Notes: generated by a model from the sequence alone, not told the origin. Shown: positions 31,667-40,768, counted from the first letter of the stretch. The stretch: DNA of 49,976 nt from Bacillota bacterium (GCA_023402355.1 JAEXCG010000073.1:1-49976), one strand, 5' to 3'. Made by a program: numbers and translations.

Positions 31667-34009
31667 ATGAGTGTAGGAAAGAGCGTTACGCGCAAGGAGG
31701 CCTACGACAAGGTCACGGGCCGCGCGCGCTATACCGCGGACATCCTGCGGCCGGGCAGCCTGTACGCCAGGCTGCTGACCTCGACGCAGGCGCACGCGAT
31801 GATCAAGAGCCTGAACGTGGACAAGGCGCGCCAGGCGAAGGGCGTAAAGGCGGTCGTCACGGGTCTGGACGTGCCGGTCTGGGGCGGCGTGCTGATCAAG
31901 GACAGGCAGCCCATCGCGACCGACCGCGTGCGCTGCTACGGCGAGGTGATCGCCATCGTCGTCGCGCAGACGGAGCAGGAGGCCGCCGCCGCGCTGGAAT
32001 TGATCGAGGTCGAGTACGAGGCGCTCCCCATCGTGGGCTCGGTCGCGGACGCGCTCGCGCCGGACGCGACGGTGATTCACAGCCAGCTCGGCCATTACGA
32101 GACGCCGGTTGAGGACGTGTACCCGGAGCCCGGCACCAACATCGCCTCCAGCTACAAGGTGCGCAAGGGCGACATGCAGGCGGGCTGGCAGGCCGCGGCC
32201 TACACCGCGCACAAGCGCTTTTCGCTGCCCGCCTCGGTGCACGCCTCGATGGAGACGCACGCGGCGCAGGCGGAGATTTTGCCCGACGGGCGCGTGCACA
32301 TCGTCTCCTCCTCGCAGTCGCCCTACCAGATCAAGCAGCAGCTCGCGGACATGTTCAATCTGGACGAGGGCAAGGTCTGGGTGGACGTGCCGCTGGTCGG
32401 CGGCGGGTTCGGCGGCAAGTCGGCGGTGCAGATCGAGATTCTGGCCTACGTCGCCTCGCGCGCGGCGGGCGGGCGCAACGTGCGCCTCGTCTACACGCGC
32501 GCCGACGAATTTACCACCGCGCCCTCCCGCCTCGCGCTGGAGGCGGACATCAAGCTGGGCGTGACCGCCGAGGGGATGCTCTGCGCGGGCGAGATGACCT
32601 ATTGGCTGGACACCGGCGCCTATTCCGAGATCGGCCCCTACATGTCCAAGGCCATCGCCGTGGACTGCACGGGCCCTTACAACATCGAAAACCTGTCGGT
32701 GGACAGCCTGTGCGTGTACACCAACCACAACTACGTGACGGCCTTCCGCGGTTTTTCGCACGAATCCCTCACGCTCTGCGTGGAGCGCACCATGGACGCG
32801 CTCGCGGGCCTGCTTTGCATGTGCCCGGTCGAGTTCAGAAGGAAGAACGCCATCCGCCCGGGCAACCTCTCGCCCACGCAGGTGGAGCTTTCCCTCTCCA
32901 ACGTCGGAAACCTGGAGGCCTGCATCGACAAGCTCTCGCAGCTGGTGGGCTCCGGCGAGGGCGACCTCATCGACATCGGCGACGGCAAGGTGCGCGCCAA
33001 GGGCTATTCCTGTCTCTGGAAGACGCCGAACCCGCCCGTAAACGCCTCGGCGGGCGCGGTCATCACCTTTAACTCCGACGGCAGCGTCAACCTCGTCACC
33101 GGCGCGGTGGAGATGGGCTCCGGCGGCCAGACGGCCATCGCCCAGATGCTGGCGGACAAGCTGCGCATGGGCTACGACCGGGTGCACGTGACGCTGGAGG
33201 TGGACACGCGCACGATGCCGGAGTACTACAAGACCGTGGCCTCGATGAGCACCTACCTCGTGGGCCGCGCGGTCATGGCCGCGGCGGAGGACGTGATCCA
33301 CCAGCTCAAGGAGACGGCGGCCATCGCCCTGCGCTGCCCGGAGGACGACCTGGACTTTGGCGAGGAGCGCGTCTTTTGCAAGTATCAGCCCAAGTTCGCC
33401 ATCGGCTTTCAGGACCTGGCCTTCGGCCTTGAGCATCCCGGCGGCAACACCGTGGGCAGGCAGATCGTGGGCCGCGGCGGCGCGGTGTTCAACCACCTGA
33501 CGCCGCTCGCCCCCGACAACGGCAGGGGCAAGACCGGCCCGGCCTGGACGGTCGGCGCGCAGATGGTCGAGGTGGAGTTCGACCGGCGCGAGTGCTCCTA
33601 TCGCCTGATCCGCGCGGCCACGGTGATGGACGTGGGCCGGGTCATCGACCCCATGGCCTACGAGGGCATGGTGCGCGGCGGCATGAGCATGGGCCTGTCC
33701 CTCGCGCGGGAGGAGACGCTGCACTATGGCCCCGCGTGCGAGAACCTGTCGACCAGCTTTCGGGCGTACAAGGTCATGCGCATCGGCGAGGAGCCGCAGT
33801 ATCTGGTGCAGTTTGTGGAGACCCCCCAGCTCGACGCGCCGTTCGGCAACCGCGCTTACAGCGAGCACGGCATCATCGGCATGCCGGCGGCGCTGTGCAA
33901 CGCGCTTTCGCGCGCGCTGGGCAAGGACGTGGACATGCTGCCCGCGACGAACGAGAGCCTGTGGCGGCTCATGCAAAGCGACAATCAGGCAGGGGAGGTG
34001 AGGGCATGA
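31667..34009 (+). CDS. Molybdenum hydroxylase large subunit (xanthine dehydrogenase family)
   Basis: Molybdopterin-binding catalytic subunit of a xanthine-oxidase family hydroxylase, 780 residues, cytoplasmic. Seen: the aldehyde oxidase a/b hammerhead domain at about 10-120, GGGFGGKS in the molybdopterin-binding region, the AFRGFSHESL loop, EMGSGGQTAIAQM, and near the end NRAYSEHGIIGMPAAL, where E733 takes the place of the catalytic glutamate normally in GxGE. The SEHGIIG form sets it apart from classical xanthine dehydrogenases, so the substrate may differ. The two smaller subunits follow with ATGA overlaps. No cofactor insertion or selenium-related gene is adjacent. Confidence 0.9.
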   Translation: MSVGKSVTRKEAYDKVTGRARYTADILRPGSLYARLLTSTQAHAMIKSLNVDKARQAKGVKAVVTGLDVPVWGGVLIKDRQPIATDRVRCYGEVIAIVVAQTEQEAAAALELIEVEYEALPIVGSVADALAPDATVIHSQLGHYETPVEDVYPEPGTNIASSYKVRKGDMQAGWQAAAYTAHKRFSLPASVHASMETHAAQAEILPDGRVHIVSSSQSPYQIKQQLADMFNLDEGKVWVDVPLVGGGFGGKSAVQIEILAYVASRAAGGRNVRLVYTRADEFTTAPSRLALEADIKLGVTAEGMLCAGEMTYWLDTGAYSEIGPYMSKAIAVDCTGPYNIENLSVDSLCVYTNHNYVTAFRGFSHESLTLCVERTMDALAGLLCMCPVEFRRKNAIRPGNLSPTQVELSLSNVGNLEACIDKLSQLVGSGEGDLIDIGDGKVRAKGYSCLWKTPNPPVNASAGAVITFNSDGSVNLVTGAVEMGSGGQTAIAQMLADKLRMGYDRVHVTLEVDTRTMPEYYKTVASMSTYLVGRAVMAAAEDVIHQLKETAAIALRCPEDDLDFGEERVFCKYQPKFAIGFQDLAFGLEHPGGNTVGRQIVGRGGAVFNHLTPLAPDNGRGKTGPAWTVGAQMVEVEFDRRECSYRLIRAATVMDVGRVIDPMAYEGMVRGGMSMGLSLAREETLHYGPACENLSTSFRAYKVMRIGEEPQYLVQFVETPQLDAPFGNRAYSEHGIIGMPAALCNALSRALGKDVDMLPATNESLWRLMQSDNQAGEVRA

Positions 34010-34836
34010 TCGCCCATCCTTTTGAATACTACCGCCCGAAGACCGTGCAGGAGGCGGTGCTGGCCTACAGCGAGGCGGCCAAGAACGGAACGCCTCAATA
34101 CTACGGCGGCGGCACGGAGATCATCACCATGGCGCGCATGGACTCGATCCGCCCCACGGCGGTCATCGACCTCAAGGGCATCCCGGAGCTGTCGGTGCTC
34201 AAGTCGGACGGCGGCAGGCTGATCGCAGGCGGCTGCGTGACGCTCAGCGCCCTGCACGAGACGAACGCCTTCCCGCTGTTGGGCGCGGCGGCGTCTCGCA
34301 TCGCGGACCACACGAACCAGGTGCGCATCACGCTGGGCGGAAACCTCGCGGGCACGATCATCTACCGCGAGGCGGTGCTGCCCCTGCTGCTCGCGGACGC
34401 GACGCTCGTGCTGTATGGGCCGAAAGGAGAGCGGCGCGTGCCCATCGCGGAGGGCTTTCAGGAAAGATTGCAGCGCGGACAGGACGAGTTCCTGGCGCAG
34501 GTGGCGGTGGAGCCGAAGTTTCTTCAGGCGCCGTGGGTGCACGTCAAGAAGGTCGCGGTGGAGAAGATCGGCTACCCGCTCACGACCGTCGCGGCGATGA
34601 AGGTGGACGGGCAGATGCGCATCGCCGTCTCCGGCTACTGCGAGTTCCCGTTCCGCTCGGCACAGATGGAGCGCACGATGAACGACACGAGCCTGAGCGC
34701 CCGGGCGCGCGCCGAGCGGATGGCCGCTCAGGCGCCCGCGGGCGTGCTGGCGGACCTGGGCGCGCAGGCGGACTTCCGCACGAAGGTGTTCATCGACACG
34801 GTGGAAGACACGATCAACACGCTGGAGGGGGAATGA
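34006..34836 (+). CDS. Molybdenum hydroxylase FAD-binding subunit
   Basis: Medium subunit, 276 residues, carrying FAD between the iron-sulfur subunit and the external electron acceptor. The flavin loop YYGGGTEIITMARM lies near residues 32-45 and the second FAD motif ITLGGNLAGTIIYREAVLPLLLADATL near 108-134. The C-terminal CO-dehydrogenase flavoprotein domain is short. The start ATG overlaps the TGA of the large-subunit gene, and its own TGA overlaps the next ATG, so all three subunits are translationally coupled and probably made in equal amounts. Confidence 0.9.
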   Translation: MIAHPFEYYRPKTVQEAVLAYSEAAKNGTPQYYGGGTEIITMARMDSIRPTAVIDLKGIPELSVLKSDGGRLIAGGCVTLSALHETNAFPLLGAAASRIADHTNQVRITLGGNLAGTIIYREAVLPLLLADATLVLYGPKGERRVPIAEGFQERLQRGQDEFLAQVAVEPKFLQAPWVHVKKVAVEKIGYPLTTVAAMKVDGQMRIAVSGYCEFPFRSAQMERTMNDTSLSARARAERMAAQAPAGVLADLGAQADFRTKVFIDTVEDTINTLEGE

Positions 34837-35330
34837 GCATGGAGCATTACGCGGGAAAGAGCCTGATTACCCTTCGCGTCAACGGCGAGGAGCGGGAGGC
34901 GGCGGTCTGGCCCTCGGACGTGCTGGTGGACGTGCTGCGCGAGCAGCTCGGCCTCACGGGTCCGAAGATTGGCTGCAAGAACGGCGACTGCGGCGCGTGC
35001 ACCGTCATCATGGACGGCTGGCCCGTGAAGAGCTGTCTGGTGCTGGCGGTGGAGGCCGTGGGCCACGAGATCACCACGGTGGAGGGGCTGCAAAACGCGC
35101 CCATCCAGCAGGCGTTTGTGGACTGTCAGGCATTTCAGTGCGGCTACTGTACGTCGGGCTTCCTGATGGTCTGCCATGCGCTGTCGATGCGCCATCCGGA
35201 CGCGGACGAGTGCATGGCGGAGGAGTGGCTGCAATCGAACCTTTGCCGCTGCACGAGCTATCAGGAGATTCGCGAGGCGCTGACGCGGGTGCTGCCCAAC
35301 GCGGGCACGCCCACGAAGGTGATGCCGTAA
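34833..35330 (+). CDS. Molybdenum hydroxylase [2Fe-2S] subunit
   Basis: Small subunit, 165 residues, holding two [2Fe-2S] clusters that pass electrons from molybdopterin to FAD. The plant-type ferredoxin cluster uses C48, C53, C56 and C68 (GCKNGDCGACTV). The second, unique to this enzyme family, uses C103, C106, C138 and C140 (QCGYCTSGF and LCRCTSY). The start is fixed by the ATGA overlap with the FAD subunit gene. The complex of three separate subunits is typical of anaerobic Bacillota. A GC-rich terminator follows. Confidence 0.94.
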   Translation: MSMEHYAGKSLITLRVNGEEREAAVWPSDVLVDVLREQLGLTGPKIGCKNGDCGACTVIMDGWPVKSCLVLAVEAVGHEITTVEGLQNAPIQQAFVDCQAFQCGYCTSGFLMVCHALSMRHPDADECMAEEWLQSNLCRCTSYQEIREALTRVLPNAGTPTKVMP

Positions 35331-35434
35331 ATGGGGGCGCGCCGGGCGGAGACAGGTTCCGCCGGGCGATACGATTACAGTCTTGCGGACGGCTTTGGGT
35401 TTGCCTGTCCTCGAGGGGTTTTTCGACAATCTGG

Positions 35435-35475
35435 GCGCGGCCGGCGGAGGCAATGCTTTCGTCGGCCGCGCTTTT
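35435..35475 (+). terminator. Terminator of the molybdenum hydroxylase operon
   Basis: GCGCGGCCG (35435-35443) pairs with CGGCCGCGC (35463-35471) around a 19-base loop, followed by TTTTGTTT. Confidence 0.75.
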
Positions 35476-35488
35476 GTTTGGGCTTTTT

Positions 35489-35567
35489 CCGAAAACCTTT
35501 TCGGCATTTTACAATTTTTTAGAAGGAAAGTCAGCATATTGCATCGAAATTCTTCATCAATTATAAA
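35489..35567 (+). promoter_or_regulatory. GH3 promoter with upstream palindrome
   Basis: TTGCAT (35539-35544), 17 bases, TATAAA (35562-35567) forms a promoter 44 bases before the GH3 start. A 16-base perfect palindrome CCGAAAACCTTTTCGG lies at 35489-35504, upstream of the -35, and may be an operator. The rest of the 280-base gap holds only the terminator at 35435-35475. Confidence 0.6.
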
Positions 35568-35610
35568 GATGCAGTGCGCTGCTTTAGTCGCACGGAAGAG
35601 AGGACAACGT

Positions 35611-37884
35611 ATGGACGTACGCAAACTCGTGCAGGAAATGACGCTGGAGGAAAAGGCGTCGCTTTGTTCCGGGGCGGATTTTTGGCATACCAAGGCCGTG
35701 GAGCGCCTAGGCATTCCCCAGATGATGGTGTCCGACGGGCCGCACGGCCTGCGCAAGCAGGACCAGTCCGCGGACCATCTGGGCATCAACGACAGCATCA
35801 AGGCCGTCTGCTTTCCGACGGCGGCGGGGCTGGCCTGCTCCTTTGACCGGGAGCTGCTCTTCCGCGTGGGCGAGGCGCTGGGCAAGGAGTGCCAGGCGGA
35901 GGACGTGGGCGTCATCCTGGGCCCGGCGGCGAACATCAAGCGTTCCCCGCTGTGCGGCCGCAACTTTGAATACTTTTCCGAGGACCCGTACCTTTCGGGC
36001 GAAATGGCGGCGGCGCACATCCGCGGCGTGCAGTCTAAAAACGTGGGCACGAGCCTGAAGCACTTCGCCGTCAACAACCAGGAGACGCGCCGCATGAGCG
36101 TGGACGCGCGGGTGGACGAGCGCACGCAGCGCGAAATCTACCTGGCGAGCTTCGAGGGCGCGGTCAAGGGCGGGCGCCCCTGGACGGTGATGTGTTCTTA
36201 TAACAAGGTGAACGGCACCTACGCCAGCGAGAACCCGCGGCTGCTGACCGAGATTCTCCGGGACGAGTGGGGCTTTGACGGGTTCACCGTGACCGACTGG
36301 GGCGCCTGCAACGATCACGTGGCGGGCGTCGAGGCGGGGCTGGATCTGGAGATGCCCTCCAGCGGCACATATAACGACGCGGCGCTGGTCCGCGCCGTGC
36401 GCGAGGGGCGCATTTCGGAGGAGGCCGTCGACCGCGCGGCGGAGCGCATCCTTTCGGTGATGTACCGGTACTTCGAGGGGCGCGACCGTACGGCGGTGTT
36501 CGACCGCGCGGCGCACCACAAGCTCGCCCGCCTGGTGGCGAGGGAGAGCATGGTGCTGCTCAAAAACGACGGAAACCTTCTGCCGCTTTCGGCCTCGCGC
36601 CGGGTGGCGTTCATCGGGCCGTTCGCCAAGCGCCCGCGCTATCAGGGCGGCGGCAGCTCGCACATCAACGCCAGCGAGGAGACCTGCGCGATGGAGGCGG
36701 CCTCCGAATACGCGGACGTCATCTACGCCCAGGGCTGCGGCACCAGGGAAGACCGCACGGAGCCCGAGCTGCTCACGCGCGCGCTCAATGCGGCGCAGGC
36801 GGCGGATGTGGCGGTGCTGTTCGTGGGCCTGCCCGACAGCTTTGAATCCGAGGGCTACGACCGAAAGCACATGCGCCTGCCCGACTGTCAGAACGAGCTC
36901 ATCCGCGAGGTGCTCAAGGTGCAGCGCCGCGTGGTCGTCGTGCTGCACAACGGCTCCCCGGTCGAAATGCCCTGGGCGGACGAGGTGCCCGCCATTCTGG
37001 AGGCGTATCTGGGCGGTCAGGCGGTCGGCGGCGCGGTCGCGGATCTGCTGTTCGGCAAGGCGTCCCCCTGCGGCAAGCTGGCGGAGACGTTCCCCCTGCG
37101 CCTTCAGGACAACCCCTCTTACCTGAACTTCCCGGGCGACGGCGACACGGTGGAATACCGTGAGGGCATCTACGTCGGCTATCGCTATTACGACAAGCGC
37201 GGGGTGAAGGTGCGCTTCCCGTTCGGCCATGGCCTGACCTACACGACGTTTGAATACGCGAACCTGCGCCTCGATAAGGCGCGGATGAAGGACACCGAGA
37301 CGCTCACGGCAAGCGTGGACGTCACGAACACGGGCAGCGTCGCGGCCAAGGAAATCGTGCAGTTCTACGTCGCCCCGGCGCACGAGGGGATTTCGCGGCC
37401 CGTCAAGGAGCTGCGCGGGTTTGATAAGGTGTACCTGGAGCCGGGCGAGACGAAGACCGTGACCGTCGAGCTGCCGCCGCGCGCATTTGCGTACTACGAG
37501 ACGGCGATCTCGGACTGGTTCGTGGAGCCGGGCGCCTATACGGTGCTGGCGGCCGCCTCCAGCGCGGACGTCCGCGCGCAGGCGCAGGTCGAAATCGAGG
37601 CAACGCGCCGCCTGCCCGTTTCCGTGCACGAGAACACGACGTTCGGCGATGCGCTGAAGATTCCGGGCGCGGCCGACATCTTAAAGCCCTTCATCGACGG
37701 CATCGGCGCGATGCTGGGCGGGGAAAACAGCGAGGCGCTGGGCGAGAGCACGCGGGAGATGGCCGCGGCCATGCTGCGCGACCTGCCGCTGCGCGCCGCG
37801 TTTGGGTTCGCGGGCGACAAGGTCGATCGCGGCATGCTGCCGAAGATCGTGGCTGCGCTGCGCGCCGCGTCGGAGCGGGCGTAA
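35611..37884 (+). CDS. Beta-glucosidase, GH3
   Basis: Intracellular GH3 glycoside hydrolase, 757 residues. The N-terminal TIM barrel carries SDGPHGLRKQ, KHFAVNNQE and the nucleophile D229 in FTVTDWGACND. The alpha/beta sandwich domain follows (VLLKNDGNLLPL near 310), then a fibronectin III-like C-terminal domain (GLTYTTFEYANLRL to about 690) and a 70-residue tail. The acid/base residue in GH3 varies and I cannot assign it with certainty. No signal peptide. GAAGAGAGGACAAC precedes the ATG at 35611. Probably releases glucose from imported beta-glucosides; beta-xylosidase activity cannot be excluded. Confidence 0.92.
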   Translation: MDVRKLVQEMTLEEKASLCSGADFWHTKAVERLGIPQMMVSDGPHGLRKQDQSADHLGINDSIKAVCFPTAAGLACSFDRELLFRVGEALGKECQAEDVGVILGPAANIKRSPLCGRNFEYFSEDPYLSGEMAAAHIRGVQSKNVGTSLKHFAVNNQETRRMSVDARVDERTQREIYLASFEGAVKGGRPWTVMCSYNKVNGTYASENPRLLTEILRDEWGFDGFTVTDWGACNDHVAGVEAGLDLEMPSSGTYNDAALVRAVREGRISEEAVDRAAERILSVMYRYFEGRDRTAVFDRAAHHKLARLVARESMVLLKNDGNLLPLSASRRVAFIGPFAKRPRYQGGGSSHINASEETCAMEAASEYADVIYAQGCGTREDRTEPELLTRALNAAQAADVAVLFVGLPDSFESEGYDRKHMRLPDCQNELIREVLKVQRRVVVVLHNGSPVEMPWADEVPAILEAYLGGQAVGGAVADLLFGKASPCGKLAETFPLRLQDNPSYLNFPGDGDTVEYREGIYVGYRYYDKRGVKVRFPFGHGLTYTTFEYANLRLDKARMKDTETLTASVDVTNTGSVAAKEIVQFYVAPAHEGISRPVKELRGFDKVYLEPGETKTVTVELPPRAFAYYETAISDWFVEPGAYTVLAAASSADVRAQAQVEIEATRRLPVSVHENTTFGDALKIPGAADILKPFIDGIGAMLGGENSEALGESTREMAAAMLRDLPLRAAFGFAGDKVDRGMLPKIVAALRAASERA

Positions 37885-37890
37885 AGGATT

Positions 37891-37924
37891 GGGGCTTCAA
37901 GGCGTTTTTGCGCCTTGAAGCCCC
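37891..37924. terminator. Bidirectional terminator between GH3 and the phosphoesterase
   Basis: 14-bp perfect stem (37891-37904 with 37911-37924) and a TTTTTG loop. The TGA stop of the minus-strand phosphoesterase (37897-37899) lies within the stem. T-tails on both sides are weak. Confidence 0.7.
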
Positions 37925-38823
37925 GATTTCGTATCCGGTGATTCGTTCGTGTCCGGGAAGGAAAGGCCCATCTCCCGAAGCGCCTCCAGCCAGTATGTCT
38001 CGCTGACGTGTGGCCAGCGCGCGATGTCGCCGCCCGCCTCGCACAGCGCACGGGCGCGCGTCAGCGTCTTGACGGTGTAATTCTCGCCCGTGCGCAGGAT
38101 GTGCTTCGTCACCTGCGTCCAGACGGGCGCGCGGCGGCTAAGCCCGCTCTCGTCAAAGGCGCGCAGCGTCGCCTCCACGTCGTAGGGAATCTGAAGGAGC
38201 TCCGCCTGCCACGCGCCGCCCTCCCCGCGCAGCAGCGCGTATTGCGCCCGGCCGCCGCCCCGGTGCAGCGCCAGACCGACCGCGCCGGGATTGACGATGC
38301 GCTTTCCGTTGGATGTGAGGCTTCCCTGCACGTGCGTGTGTCCGCACAGCAGCAGCGCCTCCGGGCAGCCTTGCAGCGCGCGTCGCGCGGCTTTCCCGTC
38401 CAGGTAAAGCCCCTCGCGCGTCGACTCGGGCGAGCCGTGGCAAAAGCGGATGGGCGGAAGATCCGGCAGCGTCAGCACGCCGCACGGTGAAAGGGAGGCG
38501 AAGAAGTCGAGATCCTCATCGGTCAGCTGTTCGTAGGCGTGCAGCAGGCTGCCGGTGGCGGAACCGTCGCACCAGCCCACCGCGCCCGAAGCCCGGTACG
38601 AAAGCATGTATTCCTCGCGGTTGCCGCGCACGAAGCGGCAGGGAAAGCGGCGGCGCAGGCCGTACAGCCGATCCATCGTGCCGCGCGTGTCCGGGCATTG
38701 GCTCACGAAGTCCCCCAGAAAGAGAAAGTGCGAAGCGCCCCGCGACAGCGCGTGGCGCAGGCAGACCGTGAGCGCCTGCGCATTGCTGTGAATGTCGCTG
38801 AGTACGGCGACGACGGTTTGCAT
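37897..38823 (-). CDS. Metallophosphoesterase, YfcE/ApaH-like
   Basis: 308-residue calcineurin-like phosphoesterase. Motifs: LSDIHSN (D10, H12), LGDFVSQ (D38), VRGNREEY (N68 with arginine at the usual histidine), CHGSP and CGHTHVQG, then VNPGAVG. The GNRE form and VNPGAVG are usual for the bacterial YfcE/MJ0936 group. About 80 C-terminal residues after the core are alpha-helical and not typical of that group. AAAGGAGGACTGTTC precedes the ATG at 38823. Co-directional with GT2 upstream, but a hairpin lies between. Substrate unknown; phosphodiesters or nucleotides are likely. Confidence 0.86.
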   Translation of the reverse strand: MQTVVAVLSDIHSNAQALTVCLRHALSRGASHFLFLGDFVSQCPDTRGTMDRLYGLRRRFPCRFVRGNREEYMLSYRASGAVGWCDGSATGSLLHAYEQLTDEDLDFFASLSPCGVLTLPDLPPIRFCHGSPESTREGLYLDGKAARRALQGCPEALLLCGHTHVQGSLTSNGKRIVNPGAVGLALHRGGGRAQYALLRGEGGAWQAELLQIPYDVEATLRAFDESGLSRRAPVWTQVTKHILRTGENYTVKTLTRARALCEAGGDIARWPHVSETYWLEALREMGLSFPDTNESPDTKSGLQGAKTP

Positions 38824-38875
38824 GAACAGTCCTCCTTTGGCCGCGGGCGCGGCGGGCTTCTTTTGAAACGACGAA

Positions 38876-38899
38876 GGCGGCAGGAAAGCGCCTGCCGCC
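38876..38899 (-). terminator. Hairpin after the GT2 gene
   Basis: GGCGGCAGG (38876-38884) pairs with CCTGCCGCC (38891-38899) around a 6-base loop. The minus-strand tail TTCGTCGTTTC is only moderately T-rich. It sits 6 bases after the GT2 stop. Confidence 0.6.
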
Positions 38900-38905
38900 A
38901 CATCG

Positions 38906-39856
38906 TCAATTTACGCTTTTTTCCTTTTCGCTTTCGATCACGTCGCGCACGATGTAGACCGGGCGGCGCTTGGTCTCCACGTAGTTGCGGGCGAGGTACT
39001 CGCCGATGATGCCCAGCGCGAGCAGCTGAATGCCGCCCAGCAGCAGGATCAGCGCGACCAGCGTGGGGTAGCCCGCGATCTCGATGCCCACGATCAGCTT
39101 TTGCAGCACGACGACCAGCAGGTACAGAAACGAGATGCCCGAAAAGATGAGGCCCAGCACCGTCGTGAGCCGAAGCGGCGCGGTGCTGAAGGAGACGATG
39201 CCCTCCACGGCGTACTGGAACAGCTTCCAGAACGACCACTTGGAGGTGCCGTTCGCGCGCTGCTGCACGTCGTAGGGCATGTAGTGGGTGTTGAAGCCCA
39301 CGAACGAGAAGAGGCCCTTGGAAAAGCGGTAGTATTCGCTCATGGAGAGCACCGCGTCTACCATCTTGCGGTTCATCATGCGAAAGTCGCTCGCGCCGGA
39401 GACGAATTCCACCTCCGACATGCGGTTGATGAGCTTGTAAAACGCGTTTTTATAAAACGTGAGCAGCTTTCCTTCCCGGCGGTCCTTCTGATAGGCGGCG
39501 ACGCAGTCGTAATCCGGGTTTTTTTGCAGGAAATCCAGCATTTCCATGGCAACCTCCGGGCGCTGCTGCATGTCCGCGTCGATGATGCAGGTGTACTCGC
39601 CGCTGGCGTGGTGTAGCCCGGCGTAGATGCCCGCCTCCTTGCCGAAGTTGCGCGAGAAGTTGACGACCTTGACGCACGCGTCGCTGTTTGCGGCGATTTC
39701 CTTCAGCTTTTTCAGCGTGCCGTCCTTGGAGCCGTCGTTGATGAAGATCAGCTCGAAGTCGTCGGTCTTCTCGCGCACGACGCGCACGGCTTCGCTGTAA
39801 AAGAGCGCTACGTTGTCTTCCTCGTTATAGCAGGGCACCACAAAGGATAAAAGCAT
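38906..39856 (-). CDS. Glycosyltransferase family 2, DPM1/GtrB-like
   Basis: 316-residue membrane-anchored glycosyltransferase. The GT-A fold opens with FVVPCYNEEDN and LIFINDGSKDGT. The metal-binding DxD is IDADMQQRPE. Two helices near the C-terminus (LGLIFSGISFLYLLVVVL and LILLLGGIQLLALGIIGEYL) anchor it, and the ending ARNYVETKRRPVYIV is typical of the polyprenol-phosphate sugar transferases (GtrB, ArnC, DPM1-like). It probably loads a sugar from a nucleotide donor onto undecaprenyl phosphate for wall or lipid decoration; the sugar is unknown. GGAGGAATAC precedes the ATG, and an extended -10 lies upstream. Confidence 0.9.
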   Translation of the reverse strand: MLLSFVVPCYNEEDNVALFYSEAVRVVREKTDDFELIFINDGSKDGTLKKLKEIAANSDACVKVVNFSRNFGKEAGIYAGLHHASGEYTCIIDADMQQRPEVAMEMLDFLQKNPDYDCVAAYQKDRREGKLLTFYKNAFYKLINRMSEVEFVSGASDFRMMNRKMVDAVLSMSEYYRFSKGLFSFVGFNTHYMPYDVQQRANGTSKWSFWKLFQYAVEGIVSFSTAPLRLTTVLGLIFSGISFLYLLVVVLQKLIVGIEIAGYPTLVALILLLGGIQLLALGIIGEYLARNYVETKRRPVYIVRDVIESEKEKSVN

Positions 39857-39909
39857 TTGTATTCCTCCAAGGCGATTTGTGCTTTGTGCGCGGCGCGGCG
39901 CGGCCCTCT

Positions 39910-39918
39910 ATTATACCA
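39910..39918 (-). promoter_or_regulatory. Extended -10 of the GT2 gene
   Basis: On the minus strand TGGTATAAT (complement of 39910-39918), 54 bases upstream of the GT2 start and just past the trhA stop. No clear -35 is visible. Confidence 0.55.
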
Positions 39919-39922
39919 CAGA

Positions 39923-40588
39923 TCAGAGGATCACGTACAGCAGCACGCACAGGTAGTGGCAAACGGCCCCCGCCAGCACGAAGAGGTGCCAGATGCCGTG
40001 CATGTAGCGGCGGCGCAGCGCGTAAAAGGCGATGCCGCCCGTGTAGCAGACGCCGCCCGCGATGAGCAGGTAGATGCCGGGCCGCGCGAGCGCGCGAAAG
40101 AGCGGGGGGAAGGCGAAGACCACGCACCAGCCCATCGCGACGTAGCAGATCATCGAGAAGACCTTGAACCGCTCGATGCTCACCGCGTTGAGCACGACGC
40201 CCAGAATGGCCGCGCCCCACACGACGGAAAAGATCGTCCAGCCCACGGGGCCGCGCAGCGTCACCAGGGTGATGGGCGTGTACGTACCCGCGATCAGAAG
40301 GAAGATCGACGTGTGGTCGAGCACGCGCAGCACGGCCTTGGCCCGCGGGTTCGTGATTGCGTGGTACAGGGTGGAGGCGGTGAACAGCAAAATCAGCGTG
40401 ACGCCGAACGTGATGCCGCCCGCCAGCTTGTAGGGATCGCCCGAAAGGACGCCGAACACGACGTTGAGCACGAGCCCGGCGATCGAGAGCAGAACGCCGA
40501 CGCCGTGCGTCACGGAGTTCATAATTTCCTCGCCGCCGGTATAGAACTTTTGAAAGACCGAATTGGGAAGGGGGCTTGACTTGCGCAT
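39923..40588 (-). CDS. trhA: Hemolysin III family membrane protein (TrhA)
   Basis: 221-residue protein with seven hydrophobic helices, of the PAQR/hemolysin III family. Metal-site and family motifs: EEIMNSVTHGVG near residue 20, STLYHA near 71, RVLDHTSIFLLIAGTYTP near 87-105, and C-terminal HGIWHLFVLAGAVCHY. Bacterial TrhA proteins influence membrane energetics and lipid composition; the hydrolase chemistry is inferred from zinc-binding PAQR structures. CAGGAGGTCAAT precedes the ATG. Its neighbour GT2 has its own -10, so the two may be expressed separately. Confidence 0.92.
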   Translation of the reverse strand: MRKSSPLPNSVFQKFYTGGEEIMNSVTHGVGVLLSIAGLVLNVVFGVLSGDPYKLAGGITFGVTLILLFTASTLYHAITNPRAKAVLRVLDHTSIFLLIAGTYTPITLVTLRGPVGWTIFSVVWGAAILGVVLNAVSIERFKVFSMICYVAMGWCVVFAFPPLFRALARPGIYLLIAGGVCYTGGIAFYALRRRYMHGIWHLFVLAGAVCHYLCVLLYVIL

Positions 40589-40701
40589 ATTGACCTCCTG
40601 AGCGCCGCTGGGCGAAGTAGAATTTTTAGGTTATTCTGCGCGCAGGTCCGTTATTCCTTTCCTTTGACGGAGGTTTTTCGCGGGGACGCTACAATCCAGC
40701 C

Positions 40702-40730
40702 TTGCGCGAACGCCCAAACGGCGGTATACT
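40702..40730 (+). promoter_or_regulatory. Promoter of the SCP2-ADH-ALDH operon
   Basis: TTGCGC (40702-40707), 17 bases, TATACT (40725-40730), 38 bases before the first gene. A TTGACG with TACAAT further upstream has a 20-base spacer and is less likely. Confidence 0.58.
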
Positions 40731-40768
40731 AATGCTTTGAACTGCAAAATGAAAGAGGAGATGAGTCC

